Shown here in pieces: positions 1-10,362 of a DNA stretch of 64,000 nucleotides. Below the pieces are notes generated by a model. That model had not been told where the DNA came from. It did no database searches and worked only from the letters and a program-made list of their open reading frames with translations. The stretch spans positions 6,066,827-6,130,826 of the forward strand of contig NC_084590.1 in the NCBI RefSeq assembly GCF_033807715.1, read 5' to 3'. Each line of letters opens with the position of its first letter. The first letter of the stretch is position 1. Source of the DNA: Cololabis saira. Its lineage: Eukaryota; Chordata; Actinopteri; Beloniformes; Belonidae. The position numbers and the translations under genes were made by a program.

Positions 1-240
1 TAGGGGCACCACCGCCGGGGCCTTACTTCCGGTGGGATTCGATAACTAACAGCAGAAAATCAGTCTCATTATGATTTGAATTATCCTGCAGAACAGCAAA
101 TCTTACAGAATAACAGTGAAGGCGTGATATCCGAACACTAGGCTCTGCTTAAACAAATCAATCTGTGACCAAATCTTGCATGAAATAACACAACCACTCA
201 TAAAGAAATCAATCAGAATTTATTTACATACGGGTGTCAA
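1..240 (-). repeat. LTR-like dispersed repeat, copy 1
   Basis: This stretch is recognisably related to 51381-51625. Both share GGGGCACCAC, then an ATAACTAAnAGCAnAAATCAGTCTCA-type segment, AACAGTGA, and AATCAGAATTTATTTACA. On the minus strand this gives a conserved AATAAA followed by about 200 nt and then TGGTGCCCC, which resembles an R-U5 end next to a primer-binding site. A retroviral or LTR-retrotransposon terminal repeat is the likeliest reading, but I cannot name the family, and no coding part is seen here. Confidence 0.4.
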
Positions 241-1380
241 AAGAGATGTAAATAAGTACCCGAATAAATCTGATGGCACACGACATTATTATAAAACCAT
301 TAACTAACAAGACAAACAACAATCAATAAAATGAAACATAAACGTTAAATGCATGGAATGAAAACAAAAAAGAAATCAAGCAATAATAACGAAGATACAG
401 AACATCTACAGTTCAAACGGGGCTTCTGTGGTCTTTTAAAGATGGACGCGCCCTCTGGGCCACGTGCAATCGGACCGGATGGCGAACGCAGCATTTAAAA
501 CGTGCCTACGGCAGAAAACAACGACTACCAAATAATCAAACATGATAATGATAACAATGATGATGTAATCTCAACTCTGAACACAGATTTAGCTCTGTAA
601 CACGTTCTTAAGTTACTGATAAACAGAGATCCCGACTTCACACAGTTCTGAACCGTTCTTAGTCCTACTGATCTACCGTTCCCGATCACGTTTCCTCGGG
701 GATCCGGATCGGATGCCTGCGGGTTCGGTGACTGGGCCGTCCCTTCCCTGAAACGGATTAGACAGCGGCGGGGCCGCCTCGTGCCGGGCCGTGGTTCCGG
801 ACCAAACGGAGGCTCACACGCATTCCTAGGCGCGGCGGGGGGACCGGTCTCTCCTTGCCGTGCTTCCCTCTCTGCGCCGGTCGCCGACGCGCGGCCGTCC
901 GGGCCCCGGGAGAGCTCACGCCGGGCGAGACGCCGACCGTCCGTCCCCGATCCCTGCGCCGGTTGGCAGACAGGGGCTCAGAGCGGGGAGGGGGGTTCGG
1001 TCTGAGTCGCAGCTGTGTCCCGATCTGGTTGCCGGGAGCGCGTGGGCGTCGGAAGCTTGGATCTGTGAACTTAGAGGACAGAGTTAGTGGAAGCCGGAGG
1101 CTCCCCGGGGGACCGCCGCTTCAACGACCGGACCCCGCAGGGCCCGGTCCGGTGCGGGCCTCCTGCCTCCCCCCAGCCCGGGGGGAGAGAGAGGAGATGG
1201 GATCCTTTGGCCTGGCCAAAGATCCAGCGCCGATGAGATGAAGTTGAGAAGCGAGTCAATGGGAGCCGGAGCTCCGCAGGCCCGGTCCGTTGCGGGCCTT
1301 CCGCCTCCCCCCAGCCGGGGGGAGAGAAGGGAGATGGGATCCTTTGGTCCTGCTGCTCAGGAAGAGAGGTTGATCGGAAG
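241..1380. other. AT-rich to GC-rich transition block with a degenerate internal duplication
   Basis: From 241 to about 650 the sequence is AT-rich without recognisable genes. From about 660 it becomes CpG-rich. An imperfect duplication lies at about 1091-1220 and 1262-1350 (shared elements: GGAGCCGGAG-type start, GGCCCGGTCCG, GCGGGCCT, CCTCCCCCCAGCC, GGGGAGAGA, GAGATGGGATCCTTTGG). Open frames here show no recognisable domain. It could be the transcribed 5' part of a gene or LTR whose promoter is at 1381-1540. Confidence 0.4.
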
Positions 1381-1540
1381 AGAGAGAAGAGGAGCAGCGG
1401 CAGGGGTTTTGATCCTACGCGCGCTGCGGTGACGTCATCGGTGCCTCATTGCGATTGGATGAGCGCCGCTTGTAGGCGCCACCCCCCCCCCGCAAGGCAT
1501 GCTGGGGGTTGTAGTTCAGGCAACAGCGCCATTTTATGAG
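1381..1540. promoter_or_regulatory. CpG promoter-like cluster: CRE, inverted CCAAT, ZNF143-type motif
   Basis: A perfect palindromic CRE (TGACGTCA) lies at 1430-1437, an inverted CCAAT box (ATTGG) at about 1454-1458, and GGCATGCTGGGGGTTGTAGT at 1496-1515. Read on the minus strand the last gives ACTACAACCCCCAGCATGCC, close to the SBS/ZNF143 consensus. A GCCATTTT YY1-like core follows at about 1528. This combination is typical of TATA-less CpG-island or LTR promoters. Direction is not settled; the minus-strand order of the elements and the LTR-like end at 1-240 favour leftward transcription. Confidence 0.5.
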
Positions 1541-1884
1541 GCACATTAAAGCGGAAAAGGGGGGGTTCAAAGAAGCAGTACCATTTTGAGGTCTGGTTTT
1601 GGGCTCCGCTGCATCCCGACCCCTGCTTAGGTGTCATAAAACCCCAAGGAAGTCTGTTTTCCCTGGCAGAAACCCTGCTGGGTCCTTGTTTTGATCTCCG
1701 GCCATGCAGTGGGGGTCGTAAACGGACTATCTCGACCCAGGCCGAGATAACCAGGAGTTAGCAGCAGGGGGTCGCAGGACTTCAGGATGAAGGGGCAAAG
1801 TCTGGTTTTACAGGTCCTCATAATCACAAAAATATACATTTATAAAAGTCCACATGATCACTGGGTGCGGCCCAACAATGTTGT
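1541..1884. other. unique-looking stretch without recognised feature
   Basis: I see no gene, RNA or repeat with copies elsewhere in the window. It separates the promoter-like cluster from the tRNA array. Confidence 0.3.
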
Positions 1885-2355
1885 TGTGTCTGTAATGTCA
1901 GGTTTAATCAGTGTTTCAGAGAAACCAGTTTTCCGTCTGGACTCCTCTGGACACCACCCAGACAGTTGAATGACAACATGTGACTAAACTTGTGATTTTC
2001 TAGTTTTTCGTAATTGTAGATGCTCACAAATTGGATATTTCGGAGGTGTCCATTTTTTAGGAGTTGGTGCAGTTGGAAGCCAACTACCTGGTGATGATGT
2101 CACCTACTCTCGTCCACTTGGCATTATGAGACAATTGGAGCGCATCTCAAGTTCAGCTTGACTACGTCAAAATCTGTGTAGACCTGGCGGTTATCAGGAT
2201 GCTATGCTCCTCAAGCTAGCCTATAGCTAGCTAGTGCAAAATGTCCCACTATCTATGTCTCTACATACCTGTCTAGATGGTTTTGTATAAGATTAAGGGG
2301 GAATAGATACTAAATGATTGAATGAATTGAATCATGATCAATAACCTGCTGAACA

Positions 2356-2429
2356 GTTTCTGTAGTGTAGTGGTTATTCGGTTCATCGCAAATGCAAAAG
2401 GTCTCTGGTCTGAGTCTTACAGGCTGGAC
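2356..2429 (+). pseudogene. tRNA-Val-like pseudogene, copy 1
   Basis: The 5' half, GTTTCTGTAGTGTAGTGGTT, matches vertebrate tRNA-Val (acceptor and D-arm, A box). The anticodon arm and T-arm are decayed: position 33 is G instead of T, and the T-loop reads TCTGAGT instead of TTCGAAA. The acceptor 3' strand no longer pairs. It is a dead tRNA or a tRNA-derived relic. Confidence 0.6.
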
Positions 2430-2607
2430 CTCTGGATCAGGACTGACGAGTAAACAGAAGATCCACAGTTTTATCTTAGAAAAACTTCATCAATTAAAGC
2501 TTTTTTAGCAGGCCAACGGCAACTGGTGTGTGGAGGAGTCATTTTCATCCTATTGACCTTTGTTCACTTGTAACAGTCATGTATGTCCATTGTACCAAAT
2601 AGCTGGT

Positions 2608-2664
2608 CTCTCCATCGGGGAATCGAACCCCAGGCACAGATACTGCCCACTATACTAACATTGT
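2608..2664 (-). pseudogene. anticodon-less tRNA-Asp-like sequence, copy 1
   Basis: On the minus strand it reads GTTAGTATAGTGGGCAGTAT then GGGGTTCGATTCCCCGATGG, matching the D-arm and T-arm of tRNA-Asp. The anticodon stem-loop (about 15 nt) is missing, giving 57 nt instead of 72. The acceptor 5' strand (ACAATGT) does not pair with the 3' strand. The B box GGTTCGATTCC is perfect. It cannot be a normal tRNA. Confidence 0.7.
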
Positions 2665-3025
2665 CATAATTACAAATTATTTACAGTTTTTTACGATTGA
2701 ATAAACACTAAAATCTAAAGTTTTGCCCAATTATGAAAACCTTACACTCAAGGAGCAAAACTCGGCCCCAGATTTGCACCACTGTAAGCACAATGAGTCC
2801 ATTCACACTTTGTGCAAAACAATACACACGGTGATTTGAAACACTAACACAAACGTCTATGCATTAGACACAGAAGTATATCAAGATGTCACTTCCTTGC
2901 ACTTCTAAAGCACTGACTGTCAAATTACCACACCTATGAGCCAGTTGATTGAACACTGCCATCAGGTATGCAAACACAAGATTGCTTAATTGTAGACACA
3001 CCAATCAGGTTTAAGCACTATAAAA

Positions 3026-3379
3026 ATGCAGCAGATGATTTCACCAAACTTAACCAAAATGGAAGGAAGAGGAAGAGGAAGAGTGAGGATGAGAGGGGGA
3101 ATCGGAGAAGGAGGAGAAGGAGGCAGAGGCCGTGCCAGAGGCCGTGCCAGAGGTAGAGGCCGAGGTAGAGGAAGAGGAAGAGGAAGACTTCAAGCAGGAA
3201 GAGGTGAAGCTGAAAGGAGAAGAAGTCCAACTTTAAACAATGAAATTTGCGCAACTCTTGTGGACCATGTTGTGAACCATGGATTGACGCTGAGGGAGGC
3301 TGGACTGAGAGTCCAGCCAAATCTCAGAAGATTCACCGTGGCATCTGTCATAAGGGCATTCAGACTGGAAAACAGGTAA
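3026..3379 (+). pseudogene. N-terminal part of DDE transposase (HTH region) with Arg-Gly-rich leader
   Basis: The frame most likely starts at the MEGRGR methionine (3059). An Arg/Gly/Glu-rich leader of about 55 residues follows, then a helix-turn-helix-like stretch (LNNEICATLVDHVVNHGLTL, REAGLRVQPN, VASVIRAF). It stops at about 3379, before any catalytic residue. The following sequence resumes the transposase in another frame at 3435, so an internal deletion removed the linker and the first catalytic Asp. RG-rich leaders of this kind suggest nucleic-acid binding, but this is inference. Confidence 0.75.
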
Positions 3380-3434
3380 AAAAATTACCTGTTTACAGCT
3401 TCTTACTGCATGCACCCCATATCAGCACTTTTGC

Positions 3435-3917
3435 GCGGTAATCACCCAGAATGGGGTCCTCCACCGCCATGCCAACATGGGTCCGTATAAAACACCTCAC
3501 ATCCTTACATTTTTGGACAGAGTATACAAACTCACAATCATAAATAACATGCAGATCCAATACATTGTCACCTGGGACAATGTTTCATTCCACCGCTCTG
3601 CAGTGGTTCAGAAGTGGTTTACGCAGCACCCACATTACACAGTCCTTTTCCTGCCACCATATTCTCCATTTCTTAACCCAATTGAAGAATTTTTCTCTGC
3701 ATGGCGGTGGAAGGTTTACGATCTGCACCCCCTGGCTCGGGTAGCCCTCATTCAGGCCATGGAGGAGGCCTGTGACCAGATTGAGGCCACAGCCATACAG
3801 GGGTGGATACGGCATGCACGGCGATTCTTTCCCCGCTGTCTTGCGAATGAGGATATCGCCTGTGATGTGGATGAAATTCTCTGGCCAGATCCAGCTAGGA
3901 GAAGAGACCAACAGTAG
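3435..3917 (+). pseudogene. C-terminal catalytic part of DDE_3 / Tc1-mariner transposase
   Basis: The open frame runs from AVITQNGVLHRHANMGPY (upstream of the first ATG at 3477) to the stop at about 3917. It shows the second catalytic Asp in VTWDNVSFH and the catalytic Glu in PPYSPFLNPIEEFFS with 35 residues between them, so DD35E spacing rather than the DD34E of Tc1 itself. The first catalytic Asp is absent because of the upstream deletion. The product cannot be active. The DD35E spacing recalls recently described vertebrate Tc1-like subfamilies; exact assignment needs a tree. Confidence 0.8.
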
Positions 3918-4673
3918 CAATTTATGTGCCGTGTTTTCTTTTTTTGGGGGGGGAGGGTTTGTACAGGATAAAATGTTATGTTCATGAAAACTGGGAAATG
4001 CTTTTTTTTCTTCACTATTTTGGCTTGAGTATATGGAAAAAATAAATAACATTATCAACAGCATTAGTCTTGTCTCCTGTGTGGTGTCTACAGTAATGCA
4101 TACAAGTGTGTTTACTGTTCACTGTGTATTGTTTTGCAAAAAGTGTGAGCAGACATTGTGTTTACAGATGTGCAAATCTGAGCGATGTTTTGCAAATTCA
4201 CTGTGTGCTTCACCCATACTACTCTATGCACTTAGAAGCAGAATTAGCCGAAAGTGTTTAAGGTTTTCAACAGCAGAGTGTAACTGGTGCAAACAGAGTT
4301 AAGTCATATGCAACGTGTGTGTTTCATATGGTAAAAAAATATGGTTTTGATAAGTTAGTGTATAGTTTTTACAAGAGTGGTTCATTTTGCAAAGGAGCTA
4401 AGGTGTTTTGCTAATCGGGTATGTGGTTGTGCTATTCGTGTGTATGGTTTTGCTAAACAAAACAAAACAATCAAAATTGTGTTTATTCAATCGTAAAAAA
4501 CTGTAATCTAACCCTGGAATGTCATCAGACATGTGATGTCATTGATGATGTCACCAGTCTCACACCGAGTAAAATCCATCTCAGTGACCAGAACAGCAGT
4601 GGAGGTGATTCCTTTCTGCTAGCCTTCAACCTGGACTCTACACTTCAAACAAACTTCATAAATGTGACTTCAG

Positions 4674-4746
4674 CACCCAACGTGGGGTTCGAACCCACGA
4701 CCCTGAGATTAAGAGTCTCATGCTCTACCGACTGAGCTAGCCGGGC
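4674..4746 (-). tRNA. tRNA-Lys(CTT), copy 1
   Basis: 73 nt with full cloverleaf: acceptor GCCCGGC, D-arm TAGCTCAGTCGGTAGAGCA, anticodon loop CTCTTAA (anticodon CTT), T-loop TTCGAAC. The variant C72 to T makes a G-U at the first pair, and a T-arm G to A change is also present. Probably functional. Confidence 0.85.
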
Positions 4747-5027
4747 TTCAGATGCTAGAAAATACGAACAATAATCGAAAAGTGTCTGTAATGTCAGGTT
4801 TAATCAGTGTTTCAGAGAAACCAGTTTTCCGTCTGGACTCCTCTGGACACCACCCAGACAGTTGAATGACAACATGTGACTAAACTTGTGATTTTCTAGT
4901 TTTTCGTAATTGTAGATGCTCACAAATTGGCTATTTCGGAGGTGTCCATTTTTTAGGAGTTGGTGCAGTTGGAAGCCAACTACCTGGTGATGATGTCACC
5001 TACTCTCGTCCACATGGCATTATGAGA

Positions 5028-5433
5028 AAACAGCTGCAACCGGACAGTGATGTGATGTGAAGGCAGAAAGGACTAGTTACACCGTGGAGAGGGAGAAGGA
5101 GGAATATAAATGTAAGTAACTTTAATATATAACCTTTTTAATTCAATTTAGTGTAAGGACAACGATTAAAAATTGTGGGTTTTTAATAGTATGTTAGGTT
5201 TTTGTTAGTTATCTTAGCTAAGTTATCCGTAAAAGTGAACTAAGTGTTATGACAACGTTATATATCGGTAGTTCGTTGTCTTTTCATGAAATAACTACTT
5301 TTCATTGCTGTGTTTTGACAGAGAATTTGTCCGGGAGCTGAAATAAATAGATGCAGAGAGAGCGACTCGACAGAGAGGAGAACTTGTTAATAATAAAATA
5401 AAATTAACTTCAATAGACTGATATGTAATAGAA
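5028..5433. other. non-repeated segment replacing part of one array unit
   Basis: After GCATTATGAGA the unit diverges and about 400 bp unlike any other unit follow, rejoining at GAATAGAAACTAAATTATTG. It is AT-rich with no ORF, no clear terminal repeats and no target duplication that I can define. It may be ancestral array-flank sequence or an unrecognised insertion. Confidence 0.6.
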
Positions 5434-5485
5434 TAGAAACTAAATTATTGAATGAATTGAATCATGATCAATAACCTGCTGAACA

Positions 5486-5559
5486 GTTTCTGTAGTGTAG
5501 TGGTTATTCGGTTCATCGCAAATGCAAAAGGTCTCTGGTCTGAGTCTTACAGGCTGGAC
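5486..5559 (+). pseudogene. tRNA-Val-like pseudogene, copy 2
   Basis: 74-nt form lacking the GGTCGCAA-type insertion, same as copy 1. Confidence 0.6.
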
Positions 5560-5737
5560 CTCTGGATCAGGACTGACGAGTGAACAGAACATCCACAGTT
5601 TTATCTTAGAAAAACATCATCAATTAAAGCTTTTTTAGCAGGCCAACGGCAACTGGTGTGTGGAGGAGTCATTTTCATCCTATTGACCTTTGTTCACTTG
5701 TATCAGTCATGTATGTCCATTGTACCAAATAGCTGGT

Positions 5738-5794
5738 CTCTCCATCGGGGAATCGAACCCCAGGCACAGATACTGCCCACTATACTAACATTGT
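5738..5794 (-). pseudogene. anticodon-less tRNA-Asp-like sequence, copy 2
   Basis: 57 nt with B box intact; it lies 187 nt downstream of tRNA-Lys copy 2 in the same direction. Confidence 0.7.
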
Positions 5795-5981
5795 CATAAT
5801 TACAAATTATTTAATCTAACCCTGGAATGTCATCAGACATGTGATGTCATTGATGATGTCACCAGTCTCACACCGAGTAAAATCCATCTCAGTGACCAGA
5901 ACAGCAGTGGAGGTGATTCCTTTCTGCTAGCCTTCAACCTGGACTCTACACTTCAAACAAACTTCATAAATGTGACTTCAG

Positions 5982-6054
5982 CGCCCAACGTGGGGCTCGA
6001 ACCCACGACCCTGAGATTAAGAGTCTCATGCTCTACCGACTGAGCTAGCCGGGC
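5982..6054 (-). tRNA. tRNA-Lys(CTT), copy 2
   Basis: Canonical vertebrate sequence: GCCCGGC/GTTGGGC acceptor, discriminator G, CTT anticodon, TTCGAGC T-loop. The first TTTT on the transcribed side is about 100 nt beyond the 3' end (5879-5882). Confidence 0.95.
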
Positions 6055-6966
6055 TTCAGATGCTAGAAAATACGAACAATAATCGAAAAGTGTCTGTAAT
6101 GTCAGGTTTAATCAGTGTTTCAGAGAAACCAGTTTTCCGTCTGGACTCCTCTGGACACCACCCAGACAGTTGAATGACAACATGTGACTAAACTTGTGAT
6201 TTTCTAGTTTTTCGAAATTGTAGATGCTCACAAATTGGCTATTTCGGAGGTGTCCATTTTTTAGGAGTTGGTGCAGTTGGAAGCCAACTACCTGGTGATG
6301 ATGTCACCTACTCTCGTCCACTTGGCATTATGAGACAATTGGAGCGCATCTCAAGTTCAGCTTGACTACGTCAAAATCTGTGTAGAACTGGCGGTTATCA
6401 GGATGCTATGCTCCTCAAGCTAGCTATAGCTAGCTAGTGCAAAATGTCCCACTATCTATGTCTCTACATACCTGTCTAGATGGTTTTGTATAAGATTAAG
6501 GGGGAATAGAAACTAAATTATTGAATGAACTCGGTGTGAGTTTTCCGACTGGACTCCTCTGGACACCACCCAGACAGTTGAATGACAACATGTGACTAAA
6601 CTTGTGATTTTCTAGTTTTTCGAAATTGTAGATGCTCACAAATTGGCTATTTCGGAGGTGTCCATTTTTTAGGAGTTGGTGCAGTTGGAAGCCAACTACC
6701 TGGTGATGATGTTACCTACTCTCGTCCACTTGGCATTATGAGACAATTGGAGCGCATCACAAGTTCAGCTTGACTACGTCAAAATCTGTGTAGAACTGGC
6801 GGTTATCAGGATGCTATGCTCCTCAAGCTAGCTATAGCTAGCTAGTGCAAAATGTCCCACTATCTATGTCTCTACATACCTGTCTAGATGGTTTTGTATA
6901 AGATTAAGGGGGAATAGAAACTAAATTATTGAATGAATTGAATCATGATCAATAACCTGCTGCACA

Positions 6967-7049
6967 GTTTCTGTAGTGTAGTGGTTATTCGGTTCATCGC
7001 AAATGCAAAGGTCGCAAAAAGTCTCTGGTCTGAGTCTAACAGGCTGGAC
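6967..7049 (+). pseudogene. tRNA-Val-like pseudogene, copy 3
   Basis: 83-nt form with a small insertion repeating GGTCGCAA after the anticodon arm, further from any functional fold. Confidence 0.55.
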
Positions 7050-7227
7050 CTCTGGATCAGGGCCGACGAGTGAATAGAACATCCACAGTTTTATCTTAGA
7101 AAAACTTCATCAATTAAAGCTTTTTTAACAGGCCAACAGCAACTGGTGTGTGGAGGAGTCATTTTCATCCTATTGACCTTTGTTCACTTGTATCAGTCAT
7201 ATATGTCCATTGTACCAAATAGCTGGT

Positions 7228-7284
7228 CTCTCCATCGGGGAATCGAACCCCAGGCCCAGATACTGCCCACTATACTAACATTGT
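7228..7284 (-). pseudogene. anticodon-less tRNA-Asp-like sequence, copy 3
   Basis: Same 57-nt structure; variant CAGGCCCAGA in place of CAGGCACAGA. Confidence 0.7.
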
Positions 7285-7471
7285 CATAATTACAAATTAT
7301 TTAATCTAACCCCGGAATGTCATCAGACATGTGATGTCATTGATGATGTCACCAGTCTCACACCGAGTAAAATCCATCTCAGTGACCAGAACAGCAGTGG
7401 AGGTGATTCCTTTCTGCTAGCCTTCAACCTGGACTCTACACTTCAAACAAACTTCATAAATGTGACTTCAG

Positions 7472-7544
7472 CGCCCAACGTGGGGCTCGAACCCACGACC
7501 CTGAGATTAAGAGTCTCATGCTCTACCGACTGAGCTAGCCGGGC
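7472..7544 (-). tRNA. tRNA-Lys(CTT), copy 3
   Basis: Identical to canonical copy 2. Confidence 0.95.
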
Positions 7545-8048
7545 TTCAGATGCTAGAAAATACGAACAATAATCGAAAAGTGTCTGTAATGTCAGGTTTA
7601 ATCAGTGTTTCAGAGAAACCAGTTTTCCGTCTGGACTCCTCTGGACACCACCCAGACAGTTGAATGACAACATGTGACTAAACTTGTGATTTTCTAGTTT
7701 TTCGAAATTGTAGATGCTCACAAATTGGCTATTTCGGAGGTGTCCATTTTTTAGGAGTTGGTGCAGTTGGAAGCCAACTACCTGGTGATGATGTTACCTA
7801 CTCTCGTCCACTTGGCATTATGAGACAATTGGAGCGCATCACAAGTTCAGCTTGACTACGTCAAAATCTGTGTAGAACTGGCGGTTATCAGGATGCTATG
7901 CTCCTCAAGCTAGCTATAGCTAGCTAGTGCAAAATGTCCCACTATCTATGTCTCTACATACCTGTCTAGATGGTTTTGTATAAGATTAAGGGGGAATAGA
8001 AACTAAATTATTGAATGAATTGAATCATGATCAATAACCTGCTGCACA

Positions 8049-8131
8049 GTTTCTGTAGTGTAGTGGTTATTCGGTTCATCGCAAATGCAAAGGTCGCAAA
8101 AAGTCTCTGGTCTGAGTCTAACAGGCTGGAC
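8049..8131 (+). pseudogene. tRNA-Val-like pseudogene, copy 4
   Basis: 83-nt inserted form, as copy 3. Confidence 0.55.
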
Positions 8132-8309
8132 CTCTGGATCAGGGCCGACGAGTGAATAGAACATCCACAGTTTTATCTTAGAAAAACTTCATCAATTAAA
8201 GCTTTTTTAACAGGCCAACAGCAACTGGTGTGTGGAGGAGTCATTTTCATCCTATTGACCTTTGTTCACTTGTATCAGTCATATATGTCCATTGTACCAA
8301 ATAGCTGGT

Positions 8310-8366
8310 CTCTCCATCGGGGAATCGAACCCCAGGCCCAGATACTGCCCACTATACTAACATTGT
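8310..8366 (-). pseudogene. anticodon-less tRNA-Asp-like sequence, copy 4
   Basis: 57 nt; shares the CAGGCCCAGA variant and the upstream TCATATATG variant with copy 3, marking a recent 1,082-bp duplication. Confidence 0.7.
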
Positions 8367-8553
8367 CATAATTACAAATTATTTAATCTAACCCCGGAAT
8401 GTCATCAGACATGTGATGTCATTGATGATGTCACCAGTCTCACACCGAGTAAAATCCATCTCAGTGACCAGAACAGCAGTGGAGGTGATTCCTTTCTGCT
8501 AGCCTTCAACCTGGACTCTACACTTCAAACAAACTTCATAAATGTGACTTCAG

Positions 8554-8626
8554 CGCCCAACGTGGGGCTCGAACCCACGACCCTGAGATTAAGAGTCTCA
8601 TGCTCTACCGACTGAGCTAGCCGGGC
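8554..8626 (-). tRNA. tRNA-Lys(CTT), copy 4
   Basis: Canonical sequence. Confidence 0.95.
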
Positions 8627-9130
8627 TTCAGATGCTAGAAAATACGAACAATAATCGAAAAGTGTCTGTAATGTCAGGTTTAATCAGTGTTTCAGAGAAA
8701 CCAGTTTTCCGTCTGGACTCCTCTGGACACCACCCAGACAGTTGAATGACAACATGTGACTAAACTTGTGATTTTCTAGTTTTTCGAAATTGTAGATGCT
8801 CACAAATTGGCTATTTCGGAGGTGTCCATTTTTTAGGAGTTGGTGCAGTTGGAAGCCAACTACCTGGTGATGATGTCACCTACTCTCGTCCACTTGGCAT
8901 TATGAGACAATTGGAGCGCATCACAAGTTCAGCTTGACTACGTCAAAATCTGTGTAGAACTGGCGGTTATCAGGATGCTATGCTCCTCAAGCTAGCTATA
9001 GCTAGCTAGTGCAAAATGTCCCACTATCTATGTCTCTACATACCTGTCTAGATGGTTTTGTATAAGATTAAGGGGGAATAGAAACTAAATTATTGAATGA
9101 ATTGAATCATGATCAATAACCTGCTGCACA

Positions 9131-9213
9131 GTTTCTGTAGTGTAGTGGTTATTCGGTTCATCGCAAATGCAAAGGTCGCAAAAAGTCTCTGGTCTGAGTC
9201 TAACAGGCTGGAC
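9131..9213 (+). pseudogene. tRNA-Val-like pseudogene, copy 5
   Basis: 83-nt inserted form. Confidence 0.55.
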
Positions 9214-9391
9214 CTCTGGATCAGGGCCGACGAGTGAATAGAACATCCACAGTTTTATCTTAGAAAAACTTCATCAATTAAAGCTTTTTTAGCAGGCCAA
9301 CAGCAACTGGTGTGTGGAGGAGTCATTTTCATCCTATTGACCTTTGTTCACTTGTATCAGTCATGTATGTCCATTGTACCAAATAGCTGGT

Positions 9392-9448
9392 CTCTCCATC
9401 GGGGAATCGAACCCCAGGCCCAGATACTGCCCACTATACTAACATTGT
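9392..9448 (-). pseudogene. anticodon-less tRNA-Asp-like sequence, copy 5
   Basis: 57 nt; CAGGCCCAGA variant. Confidence 0.7.
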
Positions 9449-9635
9449 CATAATTACAAATTATTTAATCTAACCCTGGAATGTCATCAGACATGTGATG
9501 TCATTGATGATGTCACCAGTCTCACACCGAGTAAAATCCATCTCAGTGACCAGAACAGCAGTGGAGGTGATTCCTTTCTGCTAGCCTTCAACCTGGACTC
9601 TACACTTCAAACAAACTTCATAAATGTGACTTCAG

Positions 9636-9708
9636 CGCCCAACGTGGGGCTCGAACCCACGACCCTGAGATTAAGAGTCTCATGCTCTACCGACTGAGCT
9701 AGCCGGGC
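9636..9708 (-). tRNA. tRNA-Lys(CTT), copy 5
   Basis: Canonical sequence. Confidence 0.95.
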
Positions 9709-10075
9709 TTCAGATGCTAGAAAATACGAACAATAATCGAAAAGTGTCTGTAATGTCAGGTTTAATCAGTGTTTCAGAGAAACCAGTTTTCCGTCTGGAC
9801 TCCTCTGGACACCACCCAGACAGTTGAATGACAACATGTGACTAAACTTGTGATTTTCTAGTTTTTCGAAATTGTAGATGCTCACAAATTGGCTATTTCG
9901 GAGGTGTCCATTTTTTAGGAGTTGGTGCAGTTGGAAGCCAACTACCTGGTGATGATGTCACCTACTCTCGTCCACTTGGCATTATGAGACAATTGGAGCG
10001 CATCTCAAGTTCAGCTTGACTACGTCAAAATCTGTGTAGAACTGGCGGTTATCAGGATGCTATGCTCCTCAAGCT

Positions 10076-10127
10076 TCGGTTCATCGCAAATGTAAAAGGT
10101 CTCTGGTCTGAGTCTTACAGGCTGGAC
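10076..10127 (+). pseudogene. tRNA-Val-like pseudogene, copy 6 (5' half deleted)
   Basis: Begins at TCGGTTCATCGC, joined directly to CCTCAAGCT. The acceptor and D-arm are gone through the 168-bp deletion that makes this unit 914 bp. Confidence 0.5.
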
Positions 10128-10305
10128 CTCTGGATCAGGACTGACGAGTGAACAGAACATCCACAGTTTTATCTTAGAAAAACATCATCAATTAAAGCTT
10201 TTTTAGCAGGCCAACGGCAACTGGTGTGTGGAGGAGTCATTTTCATCCTATTGACCTTTGTTCACTTGTATCAGTCATGTATGTCCATTGTACCAAATAG
10301 CTGGT

Positions 10306-10362
10306 CTCTCCATCGGGGAATCGAACCCCAGGCACAGATACTGCCCACTATACTAACATTGT
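10306..10362 (-). pseudogene. anticodon-less tRNA-Asp-like sequence, copy 6
   Basis: 57 nt; CAGGCACAGA variant as in copies 1-2. Confidence 0.7.

Larger units (their letters stand above)
2684..4503 (+). mobile_element. Tc1/mariner-type transposon with perfect 25-bp terminal inverted repeats
   Basis: The element starts CAGTTTTTTACGATTGAATA and ends with the exact inverse; perfect ends extend 25 bp. It is flanked by TA duplications (2682-2683 and 4504-4505). The empty site is visible in every other array unit (ATTTAATC), which fixes the boundaries to the base. It carries a broken DDE transposase. Identical ends suggest recent mobility, presumably supplied in trans. Confidence 0.92.

Noticed and set aside
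2608..2664. Functional tRNA-Asp or tRNA-Gly gene
   Set aside because: No anticodon arm and an unpaired acceptor; kept as pseudogene.
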